DNA of 45,109 bases. It comes from Glutinoglossum americanum (lineage: Eukaryota; Ascomycota; Geoglossomycetes; Geoglossales; Geoglossaceae). Of this stretch, positions 30,775 to 43,372 are shown piece after piece. The notes beneath the pieces are model-generated. The model was not told where the DNA came from, searched no databases, and was given only the letters and a program-made list of their open reading frames with translations. Position 1 is the stretch's first letter. Each line of letters begins with the position of its first letter. The position numbers and the translations under genes were made by a program. Location of the stretch: assembly GCA_020080175.1 (NCBI GenBank), contig JAGHQL010000201.1, forward strand, positions 1 through 45,109, in the 5' to 3' direction.

Positions 30775-32073
30775 CTAAGGTTCCTTAGGTATCTTCCCCG
30801 GCTTATTCGACAATAGCCAGGGCCTTCTTTCCCAGAAATCATCTTTAATGATGTCAACATGGCGCACAGCGATACGGGCTTTTGCCCGACGTTTCTTCTC
30901 TCTCTCCTCTTGGGCTTTCGACTTCTCTACCGTCACGCCAGTTTCCCGCTCATCACCAGGCTCATCTCTGGCCTGTGTGACATCTGAACTAGGATCCACC
31001 AATTCATACTGGAGTCGCAAATAAGCCTGACGCCGCTTCCTACACGCTCAGAGCAGGGACCTTACATCGCGAAAGACAACGCTCCCTTTCTTGTAGATTT
31101 CTGGCTCATTGTTGTAGTTGATCTTGAACCGTGAAAACAATATTTCATTCTTATCCGCAGCAAATGAACCCTGTTAGAGCGATAAGTCTCCAGCCACACA
31201 GATGATAGGGGTGGAATGAGTCAGACCATGAGCTCCTTTTCTGCTTCTTTTGCATCCAACCCACCCTGTTGGATGAGCGCCCAGAAAGTCGTATTGTATA
31301 GATTGTTTATATGGCCTATGATCCGTCAGTAAGCCCTGGTACAAACTCCCAAAACGACAAACCAAGCAAGGCCACAGACAATCGACCTGTCTCCAGCTCA
31401 TATAGTCCCGCAAGTTCTGCATACTGGGGTACTGTACCACTCGCCCGTCAAAAGACGGCAGCGGCGGCGAAAGTGGATTCTCGGGAAAGAAAGAGGGCCA
31501 AAGGTGTACATAATACGAAGTGAACGTTGAAACAATCGTAGTGACCAGTTTGCTGTGGCCAATAAGCCCAGAGCAACCAGCATTGCCATCTAGACACTTA
31601 CCTAGCCCGCCGTTCAAAGAGCGCACAAGTCTTATGTAAAACAAAACTACATCCAAGTCAGCGGAGACCCCACGTTAATTAGGAATTGCCATGCACGGCA
31701 TTCTACCTGTATTCGTCGCTGATACCATATGCAATGACGATATCAGGAAACTCGTTCATCACAGCAGTGGCCGCCGTGTTCATGAGGTCCAGAGCCCGAC
31801 GATCGTTGGGTTTCTCAAAAGAATATTTACCTGACAGCCTAGGAATACCCAGTCAAAATCGATACATGTCAGTGGGGTCGCGCGTAGGCTTAGGGGACCA
31901 TCTCACTTATGGAAACCCCGCCCATCGAGCCTGATCACTATCCAAGTATTTGGCAGGAGCGTGTCCTGCTGTTCGAAGGTCTTCACATATTCGTATCTAT
32001 AGGGAGATCGGCCATGTGAGAGCGGTTGCCGGTACCAAGGGAGGATTTTCACTTACTTCGAGTTTGCCATCAT
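30775..32073 (-). CDS. THG1: tRNA-His guanylyltransferase
   Basis: Eight exons: 32057-32073, 31907-31996, 31707-31838, 31602-31646, 31380-31552, 31227-31315, 31066-31170 and 30775-31026. They close in phase at 300 residues (299 from the second of two adjacent ATGs). Thg1 adds the extra G at position -1 of tRNA-His by 3'-5' polymerisation. The model rebuilds [20 protein letters not shown], the metal-binding [29 protein letters not shown] with the catalytic Asp-Glu, [50 protein letters not shown] and the C-terminal [17 protein letters not shown]. Introns are 39-68 bp. Two donors read GTCTGT and GTCTGA. The last intron, 39 bp, is very short. Confidence 0.92.
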
Positions 32074-32754
32074 GCAGTCCAACCCTATATTATCGGGGTG
32101 TGGGGTGTAGTTCGACAAATATTCAGTTACGCTCTTTGTTGGACTACGACATGGGTCTTGGGAAATGCTTAATATTTTTGGACGGGACGATGTTTGTTGG
32201 TGCGCCATGAACTCTGGGTGAATGCTCCACACATAGCCTACGCCTTGTGTAAAAAGCCTGTTTTTTATTTCCGCGCGTGGGTCGTAGGCACATGAGTGTC
32301 TCCAAATCCATTCGTTCGTTGTTTCGATGTAACTTTATATACATGCATTGTCAACCAGCGCCTTGCAATGTCATATTTTTGTGCTAGCATCTAATCGAGC
32401 TGGTAGTGTTGTCTCATCTCTAGTATAATAGGAAAGCCCCTTTTTTCGATCACAATTTGGTGCAGGCTCCGTAAGTTTCGGAGCGGACAAAAACTGGGAA
32501 TCAGACCAAATGTAACCATGGAAACAAAAGTAGAGAAAAGCGAGTAACCACCCAGTCCCGCCTTTGAAACACGCAATAAAAAGTTTTCCTGAGCAATCGC
32601 AGTACCGAGACAGCGGTAGTATTACAGAGGTGCTCATGAGCGATGCCTCCCTTACGGAATAATCGCTCACGATAAGGGTGTAGTTCAACCATTCCGCGGA
32701 GAGCTAACACATTCGTTAATACACTTCGCATGCACAAAGCCAGAGGTATATCAC
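32074..32754. other. Spacer between RPB1 3' end and THG1 start
   Basis: 681 bp, same-strand. It should hold the RPB1 3' UTR and the THG1 promoter. No gene or RNA recognised. A possible alternative last RPB1 exon (32685-32703) is discussed in the findings. Confidence 0.4.
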
Positions 32755-35700
32755 TTACCTTGGGGAATAGTTTGGAGAGGTCCTGTCTCGGGAGTCAGCT
32801 AAGCGTTGGAAAAGAGAGTCCAAGGGAAACTTACGGAGACCACTTCGGCGAAGACGCTGAGTAGGGTGCCGAGAGTGGGGAGGTCGGCGATTGGTGGAGA
32901 TTGGGGGAGGTTGGAGAGTAATTTCCAGCAGGGCTAGTCGGACTATAAAGGGGAGAAGTCGGACTAAAGCTGGTAGGAGAAGTTGGAGACGTAGGGGAGT
33001 GCTGTTTGGCTGTGGTTCCGCCACCAAATTGTGGGCTGGACGGACTATATTGCGGGGAGGTAGGGCTATAGTTCGGAGATGTCGGGCTATAGCTCGGCGA
33101 GGTTGGACTATAGTTGGGTGAGGTAGGCGAGTAATTAGGAGAGCTTGGAGAGTATTGAGGAGAGGTGGGCGAAATGCCAGCTTGAGCGTAGGCCGGTGAT
33201 GTTGGTGAGTAGTTGGGCGAAGTTGGAGTGTACGCCGGACTGGTTGGTGAGAAACGGGGGGAAGCGAAGCCGGGGCTAGACATACTCATGCCAGGCGAGG
33301 AGGGTGAGTACTGAGGAGACGACGGTGAGAACCCTGGAGAGGTCGGACTAGGATTGTTGAAAGGACTGCTCGGGGAATACGGGCGACTGGGACTTTGAGC
33401 ATAAGGGCTCAGTCCTCCACCAAACCCAGCAGGCTGATATTCTGTGAATCCGCCTGGAGTTTCTGAGCCTGTATTGACCATGGGAGACCACGATGTACCA
33501 TAATCTGGTGAGCCAAGATATCCGCCTTCTTGCAACGGCGAGCCACTATCGTAAGGCGTAGCCGCTCCGTCAGGTAGGGGGCCTTTAACGCCAATGTTGG
33601 GCATTCTTGGGTTTTCGGATATTACAGTGTTCAGCATGTTTTCATCGAGGAAGACATCGAGTTCGCCGGTTCCGAGAGGCGCCAATTGTCCGAGCATAAC
33701 GTTCTCGGAGATACCGCGACAATCATCAAGTTCGCCTGAGGCTGCGGCTTCTAGTAGAATCTCAACCGTCTCCTCAAAAGAGCACCTCATTAACGCGCCA
33801 GTGTCTGCACGGTTAATCCCATGGCGTGTGATGGCCATTAAATGACCACGGGAAGTCATAACGTCAACCAAAAGTGCTAGATGACGATGGTTCACATACG
33901 AACCGTCAAAGGCCAGAACTTGACTCAGTTCTCGCATGAGCGCCGACCGGGTAGCCTCTATGCCAAATACCTCAAATACTTCGATGAAAGAGTTTGAGTA
34001 AGTTCGTGTTGTGTCGACTCCAGGGATTGTTAGGACTTCACCCAATGCCGTGCCGCTGGTATCGAGGAACCACTCCCTGCACAGAGGGTCGGTCTTCTTC
34101 ATTACCAAACGTCCTTCTTCGTCGGTCCTGAGTCGCGGTTTCTCATTCAAGAAAGCCCTCTCGATACCTGGCACACCACGCAGAGTGAGGTTATCGAGGA
34201 TGTGACTCTCCAGCTTCTTCAGTGTTTCATCCTCGGTCTGTTTGTTGTCGTCTTCAAGGTCGCTCTTCGAAGGGTCAACCTTCATCCGACAACGGATAAC
34301 CTGCTGATCTGCATTGTTGTCACTGAAAACGATCGCTAGGTCCTTGGCATATTTCTCCTTTATCTTTAGTGCGACATCTTCAACCGTCAATCCCTTATCA
34401 AGTAGTTTTCGACGACCAAGAATAATACGAAGCAGCCATCTAGACTGACGTTCCGGATCATCCGCATTATCCTCCGGGATGACATAGTAGGACTCGATCA
34501 TGTCGTGATCGGAATCAATGACAGTAGCCTGTATTTCGGGATCATAGTAGATTTCTGTTGCCTCGGTAACTGAGCGCAAGGTTGTATGCTCCACAGCGCT
34601 TCTGAGCAGCTTCGCCGTTTCCTTGTTGCCAGTTGTACCTTCTTCTTGATAAACCGTCATAGACGGAGTTTTAATATTTTTTGCGACGTTAAGAATCTCC
34701 TTTAGACGGGGAACGCCAAGAGTGACGTTTTTCGAAGAGACACCAGCAAAATGAAAAGTGTTAAGCGTCATCTGGGTGGCCGGTTCTCCGATAGACTGCG
34801 CTGCAAGGACCCCAACCATTTCTCCAGGATTGACGGCAGCACGCAAGAATCGATTCTCGACTTCACCGAGAACCCACTGTAGCGCAAGCTTGTTAATCGA
34901 GTACTCCATTACTAGTCTTTTGAATGCAAGGCGAGACCGGAGGTGAGCCTTAATAAGCAAGGTCGCATTCTCCTGGCCTTCACGGGAGAGAATGTCATCT
35001 CCTCGGACAATAACGAGCTTGTCCAGAAGCTCCCTGACCTGAGGAATGACTTCAGCAGGGTGGAGATCGCTTCTCGCACTCTCCTTGATTCTGAAGACAG
35101 TCTTCGCAGTCTCGAGAATACGGAGGATGTTTAGCGGCAGTTGCATCTGATCGGTGTCATCCTTCGCGTTTTGACGGAGGAAGGCTCGAGCAGCCCTGAG
35201 CTCCTCAAACTCTTCATCGAGGTACTGTTGTACTTCAATGCTGCCGGAGATCTCAGTTGCCTGTTCCAGGTAGTCAGGTGAGATAGCATTGGCAGAATCC
35301 CCCATAAGATCTACTCTAAACATCTTCTCAAATTGGGCATCCGAGCAGGTAAAGATGTCCACTCGTTGCTTCTCGATGTAGACGCCATCAAGACCATCTT
35401 CACCATAAACGAATTGCACGATGTCGCCGAGGGAATTTCGTACGGTGCCATCATATTTAGCCATTACATCTTCAAGGGCTTTAACTAGTCTTCGCTGGAT
35501 ATACCCGGTTTCTGCTGTTTTCACTGCCGTGTCAATTAAGCCTTCGCGACCTGCCATGGCGTGGAAAAAGAACTCAGTGGGTGTTAACCCTCTAAGATAT
35601 GAGTTCTCGACAAAGCCACGGGATTCCGGAGAGTAGTCGTCTTTGGTGAAGTGTGGCAAAGTACGGTATTTAAAGCCAAAAGGAATCCGCTTCCCCTCCA

Positions 35701-38205
35701 CAGACTGTTGACCTACAACAGCTGTCATCTGTGATATATTGATAGTTGAACCCTTCGAGCCAGATCGGGCCATCTGAATAGCATTGTTAAGGTCTTTTAG
35801 ACTCTCCTCTGTGACCTTACCCGCTTCATCGCGGGCTTGATTCAGTGCCTTCGAGACCTTGTTCTCAAACGTCTCACGAACGTTCATGCCTGGTAGGGGC
35901 TCCAGAGCATTATCTGTTGCGCTCTGGGTAATCTCGGCCACTTCGCCCTTGAATTTGCTCACTGCCTCTTCGATCTTCTGGATGGTGGCCTTGTCCGGAA
36001 TTGTGTCGCCGATGCCAATACTAAATCCATTGTGGAGTAGCCAATAATTAACAACTGTTTGGGCGCCATTAAAGAACTTCATCGCGGCCTCGGGACCCTT
36101 CTCGTTGTATATGATGTGAATGACGCCTCCACCGCTAGCCCCCACCGAACTCTTGCTAAACAGACCAAACATCAGCTCTCCCCCGTGAACAAAGAGCCCC
36201 TCGTCACGAAGTGGTGAGTAGCCATCCACACTTGGGCGGACGAGGTTTAAACCGTGAGGAATAACTAGGCTGATGATTTGTTTCCCTGTCCACTTCGGAC
36301 GCGGTTTCAAAATAGCTGGCTGTGGAATAATCCCATCCCACTCGGGGACCCATAGTAAAATGTTCATCACCTGCTCCTTTGATAAAAACACATCTCTCCG
36401 AGTCATCTTGTAAATGCCGCAAAGGGTGTCCTGGACAATGCCCATCAATGGGCCGTTTCTTTGCGGGGAGACAATGTTCAGCGGCACCATGCACAACTGG
36501 CTGACTTCTGCCCGAGTCTCCTCACTCTGTGGGACATGCAAGTTCATCTCGTCTCCATCGAAGTCGGCATTGTAGGGAGAGGTAACGGAAAGATTGAGAC
36601 GGAAGGTCGAGTATGGCATAACGCGCACCCGGTGACCCATCATGGATTCCTTGTGCAGAGAGGGCTGGCGGTTAAAGATAATATAGTCGCCATTAACTAT
36701 ATGGCGTTCAACCTTCCAACCATACTGGAGCGATATTTCGCCAGCACGTTTGTGGTGTCTCAGATCGATTCTCTCGCCGTTGTCGCGGATAACGTATTTG
36801 GCGCCAGGATGCTCGTTGTGTCCGGCCTTGACAAGCTGATGCAGCTTTTGGATGTTGTAAGGTGTTACCGTCTCAGGGTACGTCAAAGTCTTCGCAATAC
36901 TGATTGGCACTCCTACCTCATCCAGCGAAAGGTTAGGATCCCCAGTAATAACGGTGCGAGCAGAAAAATCGACTCGTTTGCCCATCAAGTTTCCACGAAG
37001 ACGACCTTCCTTTCCCTTCAGACGAGCACGAATTGATTTGACTGGTCTCCCGGACTTTTGGAGGGCTTGTGGCTGGCCAGCAATGTCGTTGTCCATGTAG
37101 GTAGCAACGTGAAATTGAAGCAAAGCCTCGAACTCGCTGACAACATGGGCTGGCGAGCCCTCTTGTTCACAGCGTCGCACATTGCCATTGGCCCTAATTA
37201 TATCGCCTAACTTGTACGTCAAGTCGTCCTCTCCGCGCATTCCTTGACTCGTGCCATCCATTGATATGCTTGGTCGAACGGGGGGGGGAGGAACAGGAAG
37301 AACAGTGATTATCATCCACTCCGGTCTAGCGTAGTCGTTGCTTAGTCCCATCTTCCTGGCGTCCTCGGGTGATATGTGGCGGAATATGTTGAGGACTTGT
37401 TGCGGAAGCAACTGCTTTTTTTCGGGCTGTTGGCTTTCATTCTCGTCATCCTTGGGAATTTTCCAGGTGCCAAATAATTTCAGACCTTCGCGCCTGACCT
37501 CAGGTTGATGGTTCCCACACCCGCCATGGTTGTGTTTCTTTGGCTGCTCCTTGCCGACATTTGGATCAAAGTCATCCTCCACGGCTGCATCGCTCTCACA
37601 GATCATCTTCGGTTTGCATACTCTCCAGATTGCGTTAAAGCGTGCCTTTGGATCGCGATGACGGAGAGCCTCTTTGAACTGGGGATTACTCTGAAAGGTG
37701 TTAACGAGACATGATATGGAGGACGTGCCACCTCAGGGATGGCTAACCTCATCTAGCAAAACCTTTCCGCAGTTGAAGCAGACAGTCTCAAGAAGCTTCT
37801 TAATCTTCGTCATGAAACCTATCATCCTTGTTAAGATGCTGTAAAGAACATCTTGTTACCTTACGTACCAACGTGAAAAACAGGCGTAGCAAGCTCAATG
37901 TGACCAAAGTGCCCAGGACACTCCGACATGCCCTCCTCGCAGGTATTACACTTATAAGCCCGGTCGATCGTACCAAGGCTCGGATCGTTCAGGCCTTGCT
38001 CTCTTGGTCGTAGCTTAGTATCATCCTACTGACATGTTAGTACATTAGGTTGAATCATCTGGGAAAAAACGCTTACCATAGTCTCAGGATACACGATGTG
38101 CTTGACGCTCATGCTCTTTATTTCCTCTGGAGACAGGAGGCCAAACTGGATCTCCTGAATCGTGCGCAGCGGTGCGCTCGAGTACGTAAAATTCAGGTTC
38201 GCCAT
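32755..38205 (-). CDS. RPB1: RNA polymerase II largest subunit
   Basis: Exons 38077-38205, 37869-38025, 37748-37818, 32835-37690 and 32755-32782 give 1746 residues. It is the catalytic core of Pol II. Visible landmarks: the start [16 protein letters not shown], zinc site [17 protein letters not shown] (about 69-85), second zinc cysteines in CFNCGKV, the clamp/rudder region with [19 protein letters not shown], the active-site [12 protein letters not shown] (about 495), the trigger-loop area [16 protein letters not shown]-like (here [20 protein letters not shown]), and a C-terminal domain of roughly 25 YSPTSPN/A/S-type heptads from about residue 1590. The long exon would stop right after KWSP, but CC-GTAAGT splices across a 52 bp intron to an exon coding TSPNYSPR and stop, which adds a true heptad. 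It is divergent from SWD1. Confidence 0.97.
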
Positions 38206-38791
38206 TGTCGCGGATGGAGAGACTAATACACAGAGGAGCTAAAATGGCGATCGACCTTTCGTCCAGCGAGTTCGACGCTTGTTAGTGTTAAAAGCTGTTA
38301 TTCTCCCAAACTCTCTTGCGGCTTGTGGCTGTCGTATTTACTCAACTTATAGACGAACGTGGGTCGTCTTTGTTGAGACTAATGGGCTTGAAAATCCTGG
38401 TACCGCGACGCCGCAGCGAAAACACGGCCCAAGCAGCCGTTTCCGACGGCAAAATGAACGTACGACCTCTTCTCTAGTTGAATGAATGTCCGATACAAGA
38501 TACCGAGATGTGCGACACGGTATTGTGCCCAGGTGAGATGAGCGCAAAGAAGATGCAAAGGAGGCGATGGCCTCTGACTAGACGGCTGGCTGTGATGGAA
38601 TAAGTGCGAGGGTGAGGCTTGGCACGAACAAAGAGCCTCTCATATGACTAAGCGCGTATTTTCGCCTGAACAAGCGTTTCGCATTCGTCCGACCTCTCCA
38701 TCCCTATGTCTACTAAGGTGATCGTAAAGTCTAACAGTTCTCGACTCTTACAACCGAGCTGTTCTAGATGAGCATATATTAGTAATCCGTC
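38206..38791. promoter_or_regulatory. Divergent promoter of RPB1 and SWD1
   Basis: 586 bp between start codons. No open frame of note. Both genes belong to the Pol II transcription machinery, so shared control is plausible. No known site could be fixed by eye. Confidence 0.4.
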
Positions 38792-40525
38792 ATGAATCTC
38801 TCGCTCATCGATCCGTTTGTTCTTGCCCAAGACTACCCAGAGTCACTTACTGGAAACCTTCGTAAGGCGCACCCAAAACCTCCTATTCTTCGCTGTCTAA
38901 CTGAGCTTTGGGCCAGGAAGCGGTCATGCGACATGTGTCAGATTCAACCGAAAGGGTGACTTTCTAGCGTCGGGAAGAGTACGCTAATTTCTCCCTCAGT
39001 TTAGCTGTGGGACAAGAAACTCACATTGCGTTCATATACAGGTGGACGGTACAGTCGTAATATTTGACGTTGAGACGAATGGGGTCGCGCGGAAATTGCG
39101 CGGCCATACACGGCAAATTCAATCTCTTAGGCAAGGAACGCATTGAAAAGTGAATTGCAGTGAAGGACTAACCCCTTTTCGCAGTTGGTCCCGCGACGGT
39201 CGATACCTTTTAAGCTCCTCTCAAGATTGGAAATGTGTACTATGGGACTTACAAGACGGCTCTAGGATACGCACCGTAAGATTTGAGGCTCCTGTGTATA
39301 TCGCAGAGCTACATCCGTTCAATCAGTTTGTCTATCATTGGAAACACGTTCGAGGGCTGGAGCTGACTATATGAGCATAGCCTGCTCGTTGTAGCATCTC
39401 TCTTCGAAGACCAGCCTATGCTGGTAGATCTTTCATCTACCATTCCAGTAAAACACGTTCTTCCTTCCGCGCCCAAAAGACCGCGGATTGACGAAGATGG
39501 CGCTATCAATGGAAAGCAGGCGGCCCAAGATGCAAAACAAACAACCTGCGTCACAGTCTTCACCGCTTCAGGAAACCACATATTAGCTGGAACAAGTAAA
39601 GGATGGCTGAACATAATAGAGACGGCCTCGTGCCAAACAATATACTCAACTCGACTCTCAACTGGTGTTATTATTTACCTACGTCTTACGGCATCTGGCA
39701 GAGATATGGTCGTTAATTCAAGCGACAGAATAATACGGACAATTCACATGCCGAATCTGGATGATGCTGACCTGGACCCTGAGAACATCAAGGTTGAAGT
39801 TGAACACAAATTCCAGGACGTCGTTAACAGGCTTCTGTGGAACCACGTTGCCTTTAGCTCAACTGGGGAGTATATTACTGCCTCTACATACAAGAACCAC
39901 GATATTTACGTCTGGGAAAGGAGCATGGGAAGCTTGGTCAAGATTCTGGAAGGCCCAAAGGAAGAGCTAGGAGTCGTCGAGGTAATTTTACCAATTGTTT
40001 CGCCATTGAATTTACTAGATGCTAATTTCCATCCAGTGGCACCCTCATAGGCCTCTAGTTGTTGCGTGCGGCCTTGAGTCCGGTCGTGTATACCTGTGGT
40101 CTGTGATCACCCCGCAACGCTGGTCTGCTCTCGCTCCAGATTTTGCCGAGGTCGAGGAGAATGTAGAATATATTGAGCGAGAAGACGAGTTTGATATACA
40201 CCCCAAAGAGGAAATTCACAAGCGACAACTTGATCTCGAAGATGAGGACGTGGATGTATTGACCATTGAGCCTGTAAAGGGCGAAATTGAGGAAGAAAAC
40301 ACATTTACCATGCCTGTCCTGCTTGACATCGACGATAGCGAAAGTGAGGAGGAGATTGTAGCTGTGGGACCCGGAACCATGAGAAGGAAGAGCCCTGGCG
40401 AGGGTAGGGAATGGATGAATGGCGTTGAGAGTGGTGGGAGTGGAGATGAACGTGGGAAGAAAAACACGACGAACGGCACCCCTAGATCTCAAGGTCGGAA
40501 TAGGAAACGTAAAGTCGACCAATAA
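38792..40525 (+). CDS. SWD1: COMPASS (Set1 complex) WD-repeat subunit Swd1
   Basis: Six exons: 38792-38861, 38917-38978, 39042-39130, 39185-39325, 39381-39981 and 40037-40525, giving 483 residues. Swd1 (RbBP5 in animals) is a core subunit of the H3K4 methyltransferase COMPASS. The start MNLSLIDPFVLAQDYPESL and WD blades GHATCVRFNRKGDFLASGR, VDGTVVIFDVET, GHTRQIQSLSWSRDGRYLLS and WKCVLWDLQDG are clear. Then LAGTSKGWLNIIE, WNHVAFSSTGEYITAS and IYVWERSMGSLVKILEG lead to an acidic tail holding a VDVLTIEPVKGE motif typical of Swd1/RbBP5. Intron 3 (39131-39184) starts with GC instead of GT (CTTAG|GCAAGG), the known minor GC-AG class. The other introns are GT-AG. Confidence 0.95.
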
Positions 40526-40982
40526 GATAAATTTATCGAGGTCACTGAAGCCTTGCCCGATCTCGTTGGCCAAGTCCCTAGCCCAAAGCTATAGGCCGGA
40601 CGCACGCATATCTCGAAGTCTAGCACAATTGGGTCGCCGAATAGCGCACTCGCAGCTAGAACCCAACAAGCGTGTTATAAAATATTTCGGGTAGGATTAA
40701 CAGATTCAGAGAAGCGAGTGAAATTCACTGGATCCCAGGCTATGCACCGCGACCATATCAGCCAACAGGCCTACAATTGGTTGGAATTATGGATACGCCC
40801 GTTCCATTGAATATCAAAGTTGCTCTTGTAAGGCAGAACTTCTAGTCATAGCGGGCCCACTTCATCGGCAAGAACCCGAATGCCAGTAACCTCAGTTTAT
40901 CGTCAGATCCCCTCCTATGGGGAATTTGCCCGCGAAAGCATACCCCCTCTCCAAAAAAAAGTTTTGCGGTTGAGTCCTGATA
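40526..40982. other. Tail-to-tail intergenic region of SWD1 and PSY4
   Basis: 457 bp of convergent 3' flank. No gene, RNA or strong repeat is seen. Confidence 0.4.
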
Positions 40983-42234
40983 CTATTCTATGTCGCGTTC
41001 TGTACCGCCTGAACCGTTAGCGCTGCTAACTTGATCGGCCGGCTGTCCCAGCGCTGTCTCCGAACCAAAGCCACCTTTCGTCCCGGTCGGCGAATCTTGA
41101 GGTGACGGGGAAGCCTGATTACTTGAGACGGGCATGGCCTCTGCCTCCTGATTTTGCCTCAGTAATTCTCCCTGTGCGGCCGCTCCCGCATCTCTCTGCG
41201 GGGTAGCAGAAGAAATCCCATTCATCGATATCGATACCGTCTCAATGCTCCCGGCCCCATTAGGCCCATCCACAATCTCTGTACTCTCTGTGCGCACCTC
41301 GCCTTGCCCCAGTGCCGGCGTGTTTTGTAGCCATGGTATTGGTGTCAATAAAGCTCCACCCAAGCTCTCATCGCTGCCTAGACCTCCCGCTGAGCCTCCG
41401 CCTCCGATGATAGAGCCGGTACCATTCAGTAGCCCACCGCCTTCGATGTTGGGCAACGTTGCCGTCGGAAGAGGAAAGATGTCGGCACCAGAAGAGACAG
41501 AGACAACGCGGTCGAGGGCCCGGATGTAGCTAGGTAGAGTGCGGTAGTGTTTGCGAGGGTTGAGTATGAGCTCTGCGAGCCGCTGGATGGTGTGAGGTGG
41601 GGAGCGCGAGAAGTTATTGCGAAGGGTGTCCTTGATCGATGTGAGGTGAGATTGGAGAGCCGGTTGCAAAGAATCAGAGGTTGTCGTAGCGAGCGGCTTG
41701 TCACTGCTTGAAAATGGGATTGGGGAACCAGAGAATGGTGGCACGGGAGGCTTGGAAAGAGGGGACCTTGGAGATTTCGGAGTTACATTTTCCTTCTGTG
41801 AACCGCCAGAGGCAGATTCTATCGTTGAGGTGGCTCCCTGGCTCGCCGGAGCTTCTGATTCCGTGATAGAGAGTTGCGGAGTCGGCGCCGCCGGGTTTGC
41901 CGAGAGAGGTATGCTGGATTGTGGTATGGACGAAGCCGGGAAATCACGAGCAATCTATAGGTTTTGTCAGCCAAGGCAAATCCCCATAATTTCGCGTTAG
42001 AAGCCGTGCCTGATCTAGACGCGAAAGCAATCTGTCGAGCAATTCGGGCCAGTCAGAACTGTATGCACGTCAAGGCCATGGTCGAGTATCACTCATATAG
42101 ATCACCGATGGAAGCTCACTAATTCGGTAACCCATTTTCCGCGAGGCCCTCTAGGATAGACTCATCTACTCGGAGTCAGTCGAATTAGAACATTTACCAC
42201 GACAAGGCTAGGAGGCCAGCTCACCGATCTTCAT
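40983..42234 (-). CDS. PSY4: Protein phosphatase 4 regulatory subunit 2
   Basis: Four exons: 42225-42234, 42120-42165, 42010-42058 and 40983-41954, giving 358 residues. PPP4R2/Psy4 is a core regulatory subunit of phosphatase PP4, with roles in recovery from DNA damage. The tiny first exons rebuild MKIDESILEGLAENGLPNYS and DWPELLDRLLSRLDQIARDF, and after a Pro/Ser linker comes the conserved HTIQRLAELILNPRKHYRTL and YIRALDRVVSVSS block. The C-terminal half is Gly/Ser/Gln-rich. Intron 3 (41955-42009) starts GC (GATCAG|GCACGG) and has a GGCTGAC branch and CTATAG acceptor. No GT donor gives an open frame, so this is a second GC-AG intron close to the one in SWD1. The family call rests on the N-terminal half. 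Confidence 0.85.
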
Positions 42235-43372
42235 GTTCACTCGAAGCGCCTGAATAGATATTAGTAAACAAACGTCAGCATCAGCTGTCAGCATTTACAC
42301 ACATACATACAGAACCCCTCAAAACCGCAGAATTAGGAACAAACCAGCTGGAGAATGCACGATGTTGGGATGGCGAACGAGGTTGAGTGTGGCTTGGACG
42401 ATGATGATGCTTGCTCGGCTCTGATATCCATTTGATTTCCGCTCGCTTGAGCGAGTTCTCTCTACTCCGGCTCAACTATACTTGTAACCCCTACAATGGA
42501 CTGGCGGAGTCGTGGATGGCAGAGCAATTCTCCTACATGTGCATAGCGCATTACGCAATAGAGAAAATTGGGGAATGGAGTATTCTTCAGGATCCTTCCG
42601 GCAGAAGAAAATATGGACGAGAGAGCGTCTGTTGACTCGCTGACGGCCTCCAGAACCAGGCTTTACCCGGTCGACGTTACACATTAATCCCAAAAAATAG
42701 TCTGGTTCTCACGGCCATCCCGCAAGCAGTAGCTTCGGATGTGCCTTGGGCCATGTGTGAACATGTTGCCGGCTCAGCCCCCCAGCCACGCTATTGGACA
42801 GTATTGCCACTTGCTGGACTTGGCCGCCATCGCAAATTTAATTGCCATTATTCCAAACGATGTTGCGCCACAATAATGCCTAATTCACTCTCGCTTAGGA
42901 AATGGGTTGATTCTACCCCCGTCCTCATCTTCGATCAACCACAACCTGACATCCATCACCCTTCCTCGAATCCACCACTTATCTACCCCAATCATCAAAT
43001 CCGCCAATACCAGCGGGTCTGATCCTCTAACTTCTATTCACTCTTTCCATCTCTTTGCGAGACAGATCGAACTCTCCCATACCTTATTTGTGTCTCGTTA
43101 CGCCCAGTCCACTCCCTACGCGTTTCATATTTTCAAACCCACCCTGTTGCATTGCTGAAGTCAGCCCAAACCCCCATTTCCGCACGGCGACCGGGTACGA
43201 ACCCCTTCTCTCTCCACCAGCAAAAACTAGTGCATGAGATTGAAGTCTCCTTTCGATCTTATCGACTTCAAGACATCACGCTCCCAAGGCTTCCCGCCGG
43301 GATTGATTGATCAGTGATCGCTCGTACCAACTGCGTCTCCTCCCTTTCACGCCCAGAAATACAAAAGGATAG
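42235..43372. promoter_or_regulatory. Divergent promoter region, pyrimidine-rich on the right
   Basis: 1138 bp. The stretch 42905-43230 is strongly C/T-rich on the plus strand, typical of a fungal core promoter or leader for the plus-strand gene that follows. A TACTAAT...CTATTCAG string on the minus strand just above the PSY4 start (about 42246-42263) could end a 5' UTR intron of that gene. No further gene is supported. Confidence 0.45.
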
